This document shows positions 1 through 8,199 of a stretch of DNA of 25,881 nt, piece after piece. Each line of letters begins with the position of its first letter. The first letter of the stretch is position 1. The translations under genes were made by a program, and so were the position numbers. Below the pieces are notes generated by a model, which was not told the DNA's origin, made no database searches, and saw nothing but the letters and a program-made list of their open reading frames with translations. Source of the DNA: an uncultured Verrucomicrobiales bacterium (lineage in GTDB: Bacteria; Verrucomicrobiota; Verrucomicrobiia; Verrucomicrobiales; Akkermansiaceae); contig CALCHQ010000030.1 in the NCBI GenBank assembly GCA_937901085.1, positions 1-25,881 of the forward strand, given 5' to 3'.

Positions 1-2
1 AG

Positions 3-83
3 AAGCAGCTCATCTCGCAGCTGAGCCCCACGCTGGAAAGTAAAGTGATTTCCGTTAGCGAACGCGGCTTGACTTTCCGTTAA
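3..83 (+). CDS. C-terminal end of an unidentified gene (partial)
   Basis: An open frame runs in from the left edge and ends at a TAA at 81-83. It gives 26 residues, reading KQLISQLSPTLES and ending SERGLTFR. The stretch is too short to assign to a family. The frame is supported because the other two forward frames hit stops within the first 50 bases. A good promoter (-35 TTGACT at 69-74) lies inside its last codons, so whatever is transcribed next starts within this gene. No function is proposed. Confidence 0.5.
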   Translation, partial: KQLISQLSPTLESKVISVSERGLTFR

Positions 84-98
84 GACCGCGTGTATAAT
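69..98 (+). promoter_or_regulatory. Sigma70-type promoter ahead of the RHS remnant
   Basis: TTGACT at 69-74 and a perfect TATAAT at 93-98 are separated by 18 bases. The -35 box lies in the last codons of the upstream partial gene. The only gene-like sequence immediately downstream is a decayed RHS fragment, so this may be an orphaned promoter or may read through toward the gene at 388. Confidence 0.6.
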
Positions 99-129
99 AC
101 AGATACGAAGAAAAAACATCACATCGGCG

Positions 130-266
130 CTTGCGCCTCCTGCATCCGCACCTACGATGCGGATGGCAACCAGACGCGCGTGCAGACCCGCACCGGCATC
201 TGGGCCGTCAGCTACGATGCGGAAAACCGCCCGACGGACTTCACGAAGGTGGACAGCAGCGGCTGC
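130..266 (+). pseudogene. RHS-repeat protein remnant
   Basis: The frame open from 90 to 335 encodes, in its middle, the motifs TYDADGNQTRV, GIWAVSYDAENRP and FTKVDSSG. These match the YD/RHS repeat pattern (YDxxGNxT ... YDAENRP) of large RHS polymorphic toxin or wall-associated proteins. Only about 45 residues look like RHS. The sequence before and after them is unrelated, there is no signal peptide, and no RHS core or toxin tip follows. I read it as a leftover of a larger RHS gene lost by recombination. The rest of the roughly 300-base gap (84-387) holds the promoter at 69-98 and nothing else I can identify. A short expressed 81-residue protein is possible but less likely. Confidence 0.6.
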
Positions 267-387
267 GCGATATCTGCTTTGGAGTTCCATTTGTCTTTCA
301 AACAGAGAGCTGTAGAGGATTTGGGCAGAAAATAGTTTGCAAGCTGACCGGAATATGGTAGAGTTTCATTAAACCTATATAAGCGAT

Positions 388-1344
388 ATGAAATACTGGA
401 CCATGTTCATGATGCTGGGGGCCTGGGTGGGGTGTGCCTGGGCGCTTCCGCAGGCTGGGAGTGTGGAGGCGGCATTACCGTTGGCGCAGGCAGAGGGTCG
501 CGATATTATGCTGGAGTTCACCGGCCGGGAATGGTGCCCGCCGTGTATTCACCTGCGGACAAAGATTCTGGAAACGGCCGAATTTGAGAAGGCGGTGGGT
601 GGTAAGTATGTGCTGGTGGAGGTGGTATTCCCGCGTCTGCCTGCTGCTGTGGCTGCTATTCCGGAAGCGCAGCGCAATGCCAATGAAAGGCTGCTGGCCT
701 ACCACCGTATCGAAACAGGACTGCCCACGGTGCTGCTGCTGGATTCCAGGGGATTTCCCTATGCCCAGGTGGCGGGCGCGCGCCGCACTACGGCTGATTA
801 CCTGAAAGAGCTTGATGCTGCCGCGGTGGTGAAAGAAAAGCGCGATGCTGCCTTTGCCCGTGCTGCAACCCTGCAGGGCTTGCAGCGTGCGGCGGCGTTG
901 GCAGAAGGTCTCAATGCCATCCCCGCAAATTGCCGCGATAAATACCCGGAGGTGGTGAATGAAATCAACAGTCTTGACCCGCAGAATACCCTGGGATATG
1001 CCCGCGTGCTGACCCGCCATGCCAATTACCAGCAGCAGCAGGCGCGTCTCATGGAAATTACAGGGGGCATGCGCGGGCGCTTAGCTCCTGCGGATTTAGA
1101 AAAGGCTGTTGCCAGTCTGCAGGAATACCTGGGCACTCCTGAGCTGGAGCCGGAGCTGGCGCAGGTGGCCTGGCGCGCGCTGGGGGATACGTATGCTATG
1201 CAGCGCCGCTACAAGGAGGTTTACGAAGCGTACAGGAAAGCGTTTGAGGCAGCCCCGGATTCCCGCCTGGCTCCGCGTCTCAGGACGGCGGTGGAGCATT
1301 ATGAGGCGCACATCCTGCCTGCGTTGGAGCGTGGGGAATTGTGA
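388..1344 (+). CDS. Secreted thioredoxin-fold protein with a TPR-like C-terminus
   Basis: This 318-residue protein has a signal peptide (residues 1-19, cleavage near CAWA|LP), so it acts in the periplasm or at the envelope. A thioredoxin-like domain follows: strand DIMLEFTG, the redox motif WCPPC (49-53), and the cis-proline loop GLPT (P113). The CPPC dithiol suggests thiol-disulfide exchange; the substrate is unknown. Residues 150-318 are helical, and about 259-292 resemble one TPR unit (ALGDTYAMQRRYKEVYEAY), a likely protein-binding region. There is no Shine-Dalgarno before the ATG. A possible -10 (TATATA, 376-381) sits six bases upstream of the start. The gene ends 13 bases before the convergent gene at 1358. 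It is related to the thioredoxin_7/DUF255-like secreted proteins; the exact family is not assigned. Confidence 0.85.
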   Translation: MKYWTMFMMLGAWVGCAWALPQAGSVEAALPLAQAEGRDIMLEFTGREWCPPCIHLRTKILETAEFEKAVGGKYVLVEVVFPRLPAAVAAIPEAQRNANERLLAYHRIETGLPTVLLLDSRGFPYAQVAGARRTTADYLKELDAAAVVKEKRDAAFARAATLQGLQRAAALAEGLNAIPANCRDKYPEVVNEINSLDPQNTLGYARVLTRHANYQQQQARLMEITGGMRGRLAPADLEKAVASLQEYLGTPELEPELAQVAWRALGDTYAMQRRYKEVYEAYRKAFEAAPDSRLAPRLRTAVEHYEAHILPALERGEL

Positions 1345-1357
1345 AGCAGGCGCTGGC

Positions 1358-2314
1358 TTAGTGCTTGAGGGCGCGGAGGCGTTCCATGTAGGCTTCGCGG
1401 GCTTCCTGGGGGCTGAGGGGGCGGGCTTTTTCCACGCTTACTTCCGGCTCGGTGGGTTCGGGGCTGGCTGATGGCGGCTGCGGCCAGTCGCAAGGCTGGG
1501 AGGGGTAGAGCAGGGTGCCGCCGTAGCGGTTGGCCAGCATGTGGCCCACGGTCTGGCGCTGGCCGATGACGTAGCGGCGCTTTTTCTGAATGCCTATCAT
1601 CTTGCGCTTCTTGTTCATGTAGGGTACGTCACTTCCCTTTAACTGCCTGCATGTTTCGGCCCGCTGGGAGATGCTGCCGGTGTTGCTGCCAAGCCCCAGT
1701 TTGCGGGCCAGTACTTCGGAGGCGTATTCGTCCATTTCCTGCCGCCCGGTGACTTCGATGGCCGACAATTTCCGGGGGGCCATGGGCATGAGGAGGTCTA
1801 CGCCGCTTTTTCTGATGGTTTTCCAATGCAGGTAACCATTGGGCCGGATGCCGTGGATGTAGAAGAATTCCTTGCTGAGCAGGTAGGCCATGCCTTCCAG
1901 CGGACTGCCGCTGAAGACGTGTTCGGCTTCGTCTCCCAGTTGGCTGATGGTTTCGGCATCGATGACGATGGCGGCCGGGGTTCTGCCGGCTTTCAGTTCC
2001 ATTTTTTCCGGGTTATCCATGCCGATAAGCCCGACGAGGCGCTCTATGGTTGCTTCCAGCGGGTGTGCGTGCGGCGGATTGCCTTCCTGTTCGGTGATGA
2101 ACAGGGCGCTGATGTCATTCTGGTTGTGGGAGAGGAAGGCAATCTGCCAGCCGTCGTGTACCAGGCAGACGTGGTTTTCCACGGCATTGGTGCTGGTGAA
2201 GGCTTTACTGACTTCTTCCAGGTTCCACACGGCCTGTGCCTGCCCGGCTGAGCAGTAGAGGAGGACTGCCGTCAGCGTAAGCAGGCAGCGCGCGCTGAAC
2301 CGGACGGGCTTCAT
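1358..2314 (-). CDS. Secreted protein of unknown function, third gene of the nahK operon
   Basis: This 318-residue protein has a clear signal peptide (about residues 1-28, ending AGQAQA). I recognise no domain. The mature part is mixed alpha/beta up to about residue 200. A strongly basic stretch follows at 233-253 (MNKKRKM ... QKKRRY), then a proline- and glutamate-rich region (279-296) and a short helical end. It has few cysteines and no transmembrane segment after the signal. Its ATG begins directly after the stop codon of the kinase gene with zero spacing, so it is almost certainly co-transcribed and probably translationally coupled. Export together with a sugar-kinase operon suggests a role linked to glycan use, but that is inference from position only. 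Confidence 0.75.
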   Translation of the reverse strand: MKPVRFSARCLLTLTAVLLYCSAGQAQAVWNLEEVSKAFTSTNAVENHVCLVHDGWQIAFLSHNQNDISALFITEQEGNPPHAHPLEATIERLVGLIGMDNPEKMELKAGRTPAAIVIDAETISQLGDEAEHVFSGSPLEGMAYLLSKEFFYIHGIRPNGYLHWKTIRKSGVDLLMPMAPRKLSAIEVTGRQEMDEYASEVLARKLGLGSNTGSISQRAETCRQLKGSDVPYMNKKRKMIGIQKKRRYVIGQRQTVGHMLANRYGGTLLYPSQPCDWPQPPSASPEPTEPEVSVEKARPLSPQEAREAYMERLRALKH

Positions 2315-3460
2315 TTACTTGTTGTAGGATTTCATGAGCCGGCGCACGTATTTGCCCATGGAGATGGTCTGTGCGTCGATGCTCTGGGCCAGTTTGAACT
2401 GGTTGCGGGCGCGGATGAGGTTGTGTTCCGGTTTTTCGGTGCGGAAGTAGAGGTCGCCGTCCAGATAGTCGGTGAGGAAGCGGATGCCGATTTCGGTGGT
2501 GATGAGCCAGCCGGCAAAGGGCATGAATTCGACTTCTTTCTGGGTCAGGAAGCCATGGGCGGCGTCCAGGTAGCCTTCGGCCAGGGATTCGAAGAAGGGC
2601 ATTTCCATCTTGACCTTGCTGAGGTCTTCTTCGTCTTCTTCGGCCATGCAGGTGGCGGTGCGTACCATATCGCCGAAGTCGTACAGGACGCTGCCGGGCA
2701 TGACGGTGTCGAGGTCGATGACGCAGACGGCATCATCGGTTTCTTCATCCAGCATCACGTTGTTGATTTTAGTGTCGTTGTGCGTGATGCGGGTGGGGAT
2801 TTCCCCGCTGGCGAGCATGTCTACAATGCGGGAGTAGCGGCTTTCCCAGCTTTTGAGCAGGGCTAGTTCTTCCTGGCAGTTGGCGGCGCGTCCTTTGACA
2901 TCGGCGGCTACGCTCCTGAGCAGGTCGGCGTAGCGTTTGGGGGTATTGTGGAAGTCGGGAATGGATTCGCGGATATCTTCCGGGTTCATGTCGCAGATGA
3001 GGTCCTGGAAGGAACCGAAGGCATAGCCTGCCTGGTAGGCCTGGCGGGTGTTTTCCACTACGTCGTAGGTGTGAGTACCTTCGATGTTGTTGTAGCAGCG
3101 CCACATGCCGCCTTCTTCGGGCAGGACGATGTAGTTGCGGCCGCCGCGGGCGGGGTAGAGGTTGAGGGTCTGGCCGGCGGCATCGCGGCGGCGGCGCAGC
3201 AGTTTCCAGGTGATGTGGCGGGTCACTTTCTCCACGTTACGCATGACCTGGGCCGGGTCTTTGAAGACATAGTCGTTGATGCGTTGCAGGATGTAGCGGT
3301 CTTCCTGCCCGTCCTCTGCGCGGTAGCAGGCGCGGTAGGTGGTGTTGATGTGGCCGTTGCGTAATTCTTCGCCGTAGAGGAAGTCTCCATTCACGGCAAA
3401 CTGGTCGCCGATGCGCGCGATGCGTTCAGCGATGGGGCCTTCGGTCAGTTTCTTAGGCAT
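2315..3460 (-). CDS. nahK: N-acetylhexosamine 1-kinase (NahK-like)
   Basis: This 381-residue cytosolic kinase of the aminoglycoside phosphotransferase fold resembles bifidobacterial NahK along its length. NahK phosphorylates GlcNAc or GalNAc at C1 using ATP in the lacto-N-biose/galacto-N-biose salvage route. Visible motifs are GHINTTY (36-42) near the nucleotide-binding lobe, the catalytic loop THNDTKINN (226-234, Asp229 as the presumed base), the metal-binding segment IDLDT (248-252), and DFGD (261-264). LTDYLDGDLYF near the C-terminus also matches. It lies second in an operon between two secreted unknowns, 43 bases after the first. The leader before the ATG is pyrimidine-rich (CTCTCC repeats) with no Shine-Dalgarno. 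Substrate preference cannot be read from sequence; another sugar or a choline-like substrate remains possible. No lacto-N-biose phosphorylase is in the window. Confidence 0.82.
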   Translation of the reverse strand: MPKKLTEGPIAERIARIGDQFAVNGDFLYGEELRNGHINTTYRACYRAEDGQEDRYILQRINDYVFKDPAQVMRNVEKVTRHITWKLLRRRRDAAGQTLNLYPARGGRNYIVLPEEGGMWRCYNNIEGTHTYDVVENTRQAYQAGYAFGSFQDLICDMNPEDIRESIPDFHNTPKRYADLLRSVAADVKGRAANCQEELALLKSWESRYSRIVDMLASGEIPTRITHNDTKINNVMLDEETDDAVCVIDLDTVMPGSVLYDFGDMVRTATCMAEEDEEDLSKVKMEMPFFESLAEGYLDAAHGFLTQKEVEFMPFAGWLITTEIGIRFLTDYLDGDLYFRTEKPEHNLIRARNQFKLAQSIDAQTISMGKYVRRLMKSYNK

Positions 3461-3503
3461 AAGGAGAGAGGAGAGAGTAAGAGAGTGAACCGGGCCGGAC
3501 GCT

Positions 3504-4328
3504 TTATTCGTCGTTCATCTGGATGGTCATCAGCCGCGGGCGGTTCATGTTGGGGTCTTTCACGACCACGTTGATGACAGCCTGCTGGCCGGAAATGGTG
3601 AAGGAGGAGGCTTTGAGGCGCTTGGGCATCTTGGCGCCCTTTTCCGTGTAGCTGAGGATGAAGCCGACCTGCTGGCCCTTTTCGCCCTTGAAGTTCCAGC
3701 TGTTGCTGGCGCAGATGCCGTCTTCGCGGCGGTAGACACCGATGCGGCTTTCCTTCTTGTCCGAGAAATCGCCCTTTTCAGAGGTCATAATCTGAAGCGG
3801 GAAGGAGGAAAGGTTGATGACGTGGATGCCTTTGCGCGGGAAATCGCTTTCGTTCAGGAACAGGGAGGTGGTTTTCTGGATGTCCTTGCTTGGGGCAAGG
3901 ATGCACAGGGTCTTGCTGCCGGCAGAACCGGGGATGCTGACGGTGAATACCGGATCCGGGAGCTTGGTGTCTGCGGCCGGGGCTTTGGTCTTGTCGCCGC
4001 CCATGTTGGCGGTGGGCATCGGGTTTTCCTTCCAGAATTCCACGACACCGCCTACGGGTTTGACGCGGGAGCTGGCTGTGCGGGAACCAATCTGGATGGC
4101 TTTGAATTCCTTGCCGCTGCGGACATAGAGCGGGGAGGGCATGCTTTCTCCGGCGGGGGAGCAGACAACGAAGCGGACGCCGGTCTTCGGGGCAGGGGCT
4201 TCAGCTGCGGCGGCAGAGCCAGTGGCGGCAGCGGCCGGCTTGGCAGCGCGCGAGCGGCGACCCTGGGCCTGGGCAGGCATGAATGCTACGACGGCGGCAC
4301 AGGCAAGGAGGATGGTGAAAATTTTCAT
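3504..4328 (-). CDS. Secreted protein of unknown function, first gene of the nahK operon
   Basis: This 274-residue protein has a signal peptide (residues 1-21, FMPAQA|QG), then an alanine/proline-rich, lysine/arginine-bearing linker (about 22-48). The remainder is probably beta-rich, with motifs such as VRFVVCSPAG and RIGVYRREDG. I do not recognise the family. An in-frame TTG at 4364 would lengthen the protein, but it lies on the promoter -10 box, so the ATG at 4326-4328 is chosen: it gives a normal signal peptide and sits downstream of the predicted transcript start. It heads the three-gene operon with the NahK-like kinase. A surface or periplasmic role is inferred from the signal peptide only. 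Confidence 0.72.
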   Translation of the reverse strand: MKIFTILLACAAVVAFMPAQAQGRRSRAAKPAAAATGSAAAAEAPAPKTGVRFVVCSPAGESMPSPLYVRSGKEFKAIQIGSRTASSRVKPVGGVVEFWKENPMPTANMGGDKTKAPAADTKLPDPVFTVSIPGSAGSKTLCILAPSKDIQKTTSLFLNESDFPRKGIHVINLSSFPLQIMTSEKGDFSDKKESRIGVYRREDGICASNSWNFKGEKGQQVGFILSYTEKGAKMPKRLKASSFTISGQQAVINVVVKDPNMNRPRLMTIQMNDE

Positions 4329-4354
4329 ATTCTCTAGTTTGTAAGGCTTGACTG

Positions 4355-4383
4355 ATAGTAGCAAGCCTATGGTGCTAAATCAA
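4355..4383 (-). promoter_or_regulatory. Promoter of the nahK operon, with an overlapping inverted repeat
   Basis: On the minus strand, TTGATT (4378-4383) and TACTAT (4355-4360) are separated by 17 bases, giving a transcript start near 4348 and a leader of about 20 bases. The inverted repeat AGGCTTG (4344-4350) / CAAGCCT (4362-4368) straddles the -10 box and start point, the usual place for a repressor site. No regulator gene is adjacent. Confidence 0.6.
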
Positions 4384-4427
4384 GCCGAAAATCCGCTCCA
4401 GGCTAAAATACGCGCTGCGGAAACGGA

Positions 4428-4456
4428 TTGACTTAGGCGTCTTTTTCTGCTGTAAT
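4428..4456 (+). promoter_or_regulatory. holA-mnmG promoter, predicted leaderless
   Basis: TTGACT (4428-4433), a 17-base spacer and TGTAAT (4451-4456). Six bases separate the -10 box from the GTG at 4463, so the mRNA should start at or next to the start codon. The promoter is back to back with the nahK-operon promoter on the other strand. Confidence 0.6.
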
Positions 4457-4462
4457 GTGGCC

Positions 4463-5556
4463 GTGCCAGCAGAGAATGCCAGTTTTGTCTTTTTTGGCAG
4501 CGATGAAGGCGCTGCCGCTACCGCCGCAGCGGCTGCTTACGCCCGTCTTGCCGAGGGTAGTGATGGCTGGGGCAACGAGACGATTGACGGCGCTGCCGCC
4601 ACGGTGGATGAGGCGCTGGATATTGTCGGGCGCACGATTTCAGGCCTGCAGATGATGAATATGTTCGGCGGGCGCAAGGTCATCTGGCTGAAAGGGGCGA
4701 ACTTCATGGCAGATACCCCGCAGGGGGCGCGCAGCGAAGCGGTGCAGCAGGCGCTGGAGGAGCTGGTGGAGGCCATGGCCAGCCTGCCGGAGGAGACATT
4801 CTTTGTGCTTTCAGCTGCAGAGATGGATAAGCGCCGCTCGTTCTTCAAGAAGATGGGGAATGTGGCGGAGGTGAAGGAGTTTTCCAAGATTGATACCACC
4901 AAACCCGGCTGGGAGGGTGAGCTTTCGGCCCTGACGCTGCGGATGGCCAAGCCGCTGGGGCTTGGTTTTGATAATGCTGCGCTGGATTTGTTCATTCACC
5001 GGGTGAATGAAAGCACCCGCCAGATTGCGAATGAGCTGGCTAAGCTGGATGTGTACCTGGGGCCGGAGCGCCGCATGGTGACGGCAGAGGATGTGGAGCT
5101 GATGGTGGCGGTTTCGCGCAATGGCGTGGTGTTTGAGATTTCGCGTGCCATTGAAAGCGGCAATTCACGCCTGGCGGTGCGCCTGGTCAACGAGCAGCTG
5201 GAGCATGGCGAGCAGGGCGTGTCCATCATGCGTGCGGCCATTGTGCCCACGGTGCGCCAGCGTTTCTGTGCCCGGCTGCTGATAGATACTTACAAGCCGG
5301 ATACCGGCAATTACCGCGCCTTTGATGCCGCGCTCAACCGCCTGCCGGCCGAGGGGCGCAAGCTGCTCCCCCTCAAGAAGGATGGCACGCCGAATACCTA
5401 TGGTTTGTTCAATGCGGCCCGCAGCGTGGGCAAGCTGAGCCTGCGTAAGGCGCGGCGTGACCTGCAGGCTTGTGCGGCGGCAGACAAGGCGCTTGTTTCC
5501 AGCGGCCTGGACGCGCGTGATATTCTGCACAAACTTATTGTGACGCTCACCACGGC

Positions 5557-5560
<4 letters not shown>
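4463..5560 (+). CDS. holA: DNA polymerase III subunit delta (clamp loader)
   Basis: This roughly 365-residue protein matches the delta subunit in length and layout: an N-terminal AAA+-like domain without Walker motifs (starting ENASFVFFGSDEG), a middle domain with the delta pattern LxxFIHRVNESTRQIANELAKL, and a helical C-terminal collar domain (GVSIMRAAIVPTVRQRFCARLL). Delta binds and opens the beta clamp and works with DnaX, which is encoded nearby at 8200. GTG at 4463 is preferred because the promoter -10 box ends at 4456. The GTG at 4457, which adds two residues, touches that box and would fall upstream of the likely transcript start. The stop overlaps the mnmG start (ATGA), so the two genes are coupled. 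Confidence 0.85.
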
Positions 5561-7416
<1,856 letters not shown>

Positions 7417-7448
7417 AGCAAAAAAATAAAAAAAGTGCTGAATTTGGC

Positions 7449-7477
7449 TTGACGGCACGGGGTAAAGAGTATATACT
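7449..7477 (+). promoter_or_regulatory. tRNA-Gln promoter
   Basis: TTGACG (7449-7454), a 17-base spacer and TATACT (7472-7477). The box pair lies 19 bases upstream of the mature tRNA 5' end and shares the GGCTTGAC context of the promoter at 69. Confidence 0.75.
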
Positions 7478-7496
7478 CCCGCCGTTCCAAGAACAC

Positions 7497-7568
7497 AGGG
7501 CTATGGTGTAATTGGCAACACATCGGTTTCTGGCACCGCTATTCGGGGTTCGAGTCCCTGTAGCCCTA
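7497..7568 (+). tRNA. tRNA-Gln (anticodon CTG)
   Basis: A 72-base cloverleaf. The acceptor AGGGCTA pairs fully with TAGCCCT. The D arm is GTGT/ACAC with a GG-containing loop. The anticodon stem pairs at CGGT/ACCG with loop TTCTGGC (anticodon CTG at 7530-7532). The T arm is CGGGG-TTCGAGT-CCCTG. The discriminator is A7568. CCA is not encoded, so it must be added enzymatically. The outermost anticodon-stem pair (T27/C43) is mismatched. A weak A1-U72 pair is compatible with glutaminyl identity. It has its own promoter and terminator. Confidence 0.92.
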
Positions 7569-7574
7569 CTCAAC

Positions 7575-7605
7575 AAGCTCACAACTTCCGGTTGTGAGCT
7601 TTTTT
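7575..7605 (+). terminator. Rho-independent terminator after tRNA-Gln
   Basis: An 11-base-pair stem, AAGCTCACAAC (7575-7585) with GTTGTGAGCTT (7591-7601), has a 5-base loop and runs into a T tract through 7605. The next gene starts only 15 bases later, so it is either read by leakage through this terminator or has a promoter I cannot see. Confidence 0.88.
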
Positions 7606-7619
7606 GTCCTCCGCTGCGT

Positions 7620-8102
7620 ATGAAAGATACCTTTACACAGGCCATCCGCCTTGGCATTTACATGCTCATCCTGGCTTTTGTGCTGGGCTGGGCAGATGTG
7701 GTGTTCTTTGCGCCGCGGCGGCAGCCCGCCTGCGTGCAGGACACGCTGCCAAGCGGGCGTATCTGCCCGGAGACGCTGGCCGCGCAGTACGGCGACCGCG
7801 TGGTGTGGGTCGATGCCCGCAGCCAGGCGGATTACGAGCTCAACCACCTCATGCTGGCAGATAACCGCATGTTCCCCATCCGCAAGGGGGCGGAGATGCA
7901 GCAGCAGATTGACGCTGCCATCGGCCGCATGCTGGAGGCGGCGGAACGCAATGAATGCATTGTGGTGTTCTGCACGGCAGAATGCACGGCTTCGGAGGAA
8001 ATAGCTGCCGGGCTGCGCGAACTGGGTATCATTGAAGCCCCCATTTACACCCTGCACGGTGGTTGGGATTCGCTGAAGGCCTCTGGCATGGCTGCGGATT
8101 GA
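7620..8102 (+). CDS. Membrane-anchored rhodanese-like protein
   Basis: This 160-residue protein has one N-terminal membrane segment (about residues 11-30) and then a rhodanese-like domain: VVWVDARSQADYELNHL (the CH2A-like region), the active-site region VVFCTAECTAS, and LHGGWDSL near the end. The presumed nucleophile is Cys118. The usual loop CxxGxRS is replaced by C-TAEC-TAS, adding a second cysteine (122) and lacking the arginine, so ordinary thiosulfate sulfurtransferase activity is doubtful. The ATG at 7620 is chosen because the longer frame starts inside the tRNA gene. No promoter is evident between the tRNA terminator and this ATG. Confidence 0.75.
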   Translation: MKDTFTQAIRLGIYMLILAFVLGWADVVFFAPRRQPACVQDTLPSGRICPETLAAQYGDRVVWVDARSQADYELNHLMLADNRMFPIRKGAEMQQQIDAAIGRMLEAAERNECIVVFCTAECTASEEIAAGLRELGIIEAPIYTLHGGWDSLKASGMAAD

Positions 8103-8163
8103 GAACCATGGGCCTCAGAACTTTCCTGCGGGCATTTTCTTTTCATTTTGACTTACATAGTCC

Positions 8164-8192
8164 TTGCGGCGGGCAGGGGATTCAGGTAGAAT
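8164..8192 (+). promoter_or_regulatory. dnaX promoter, predicted leaderless
   Basis: TTGCGG (8164-8169), a 17-base spacer and TAGAAT (8187-8192), then seven bases to the GTG start at 8200. The transcript should begin at the start codon. Confidence 0.6.
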
Positions 8193-8199
8193 AGCGGAC

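Noticed and set aside
4329..4364. Longer start (TTG 4364) for the first nahK-operon gene
   Set aside because: The TTG overlaps the promoter -10 region and adds residues ahead of a normal signal peptide; ATG 4328 is better.
7512..7619. Coding start of the rhodanese-like gene inside the tRNA
   Set aside because: The frame crosses the tRNA and its terminator; the ATG at 7620 precedes the membrane segment directly.
8164..8199. Upstream ATG for dnaX at 8164
   Set aside because: It lies in the -35 box of the promoter, and the added 12 residues are not part of the DnaX N-terminus.
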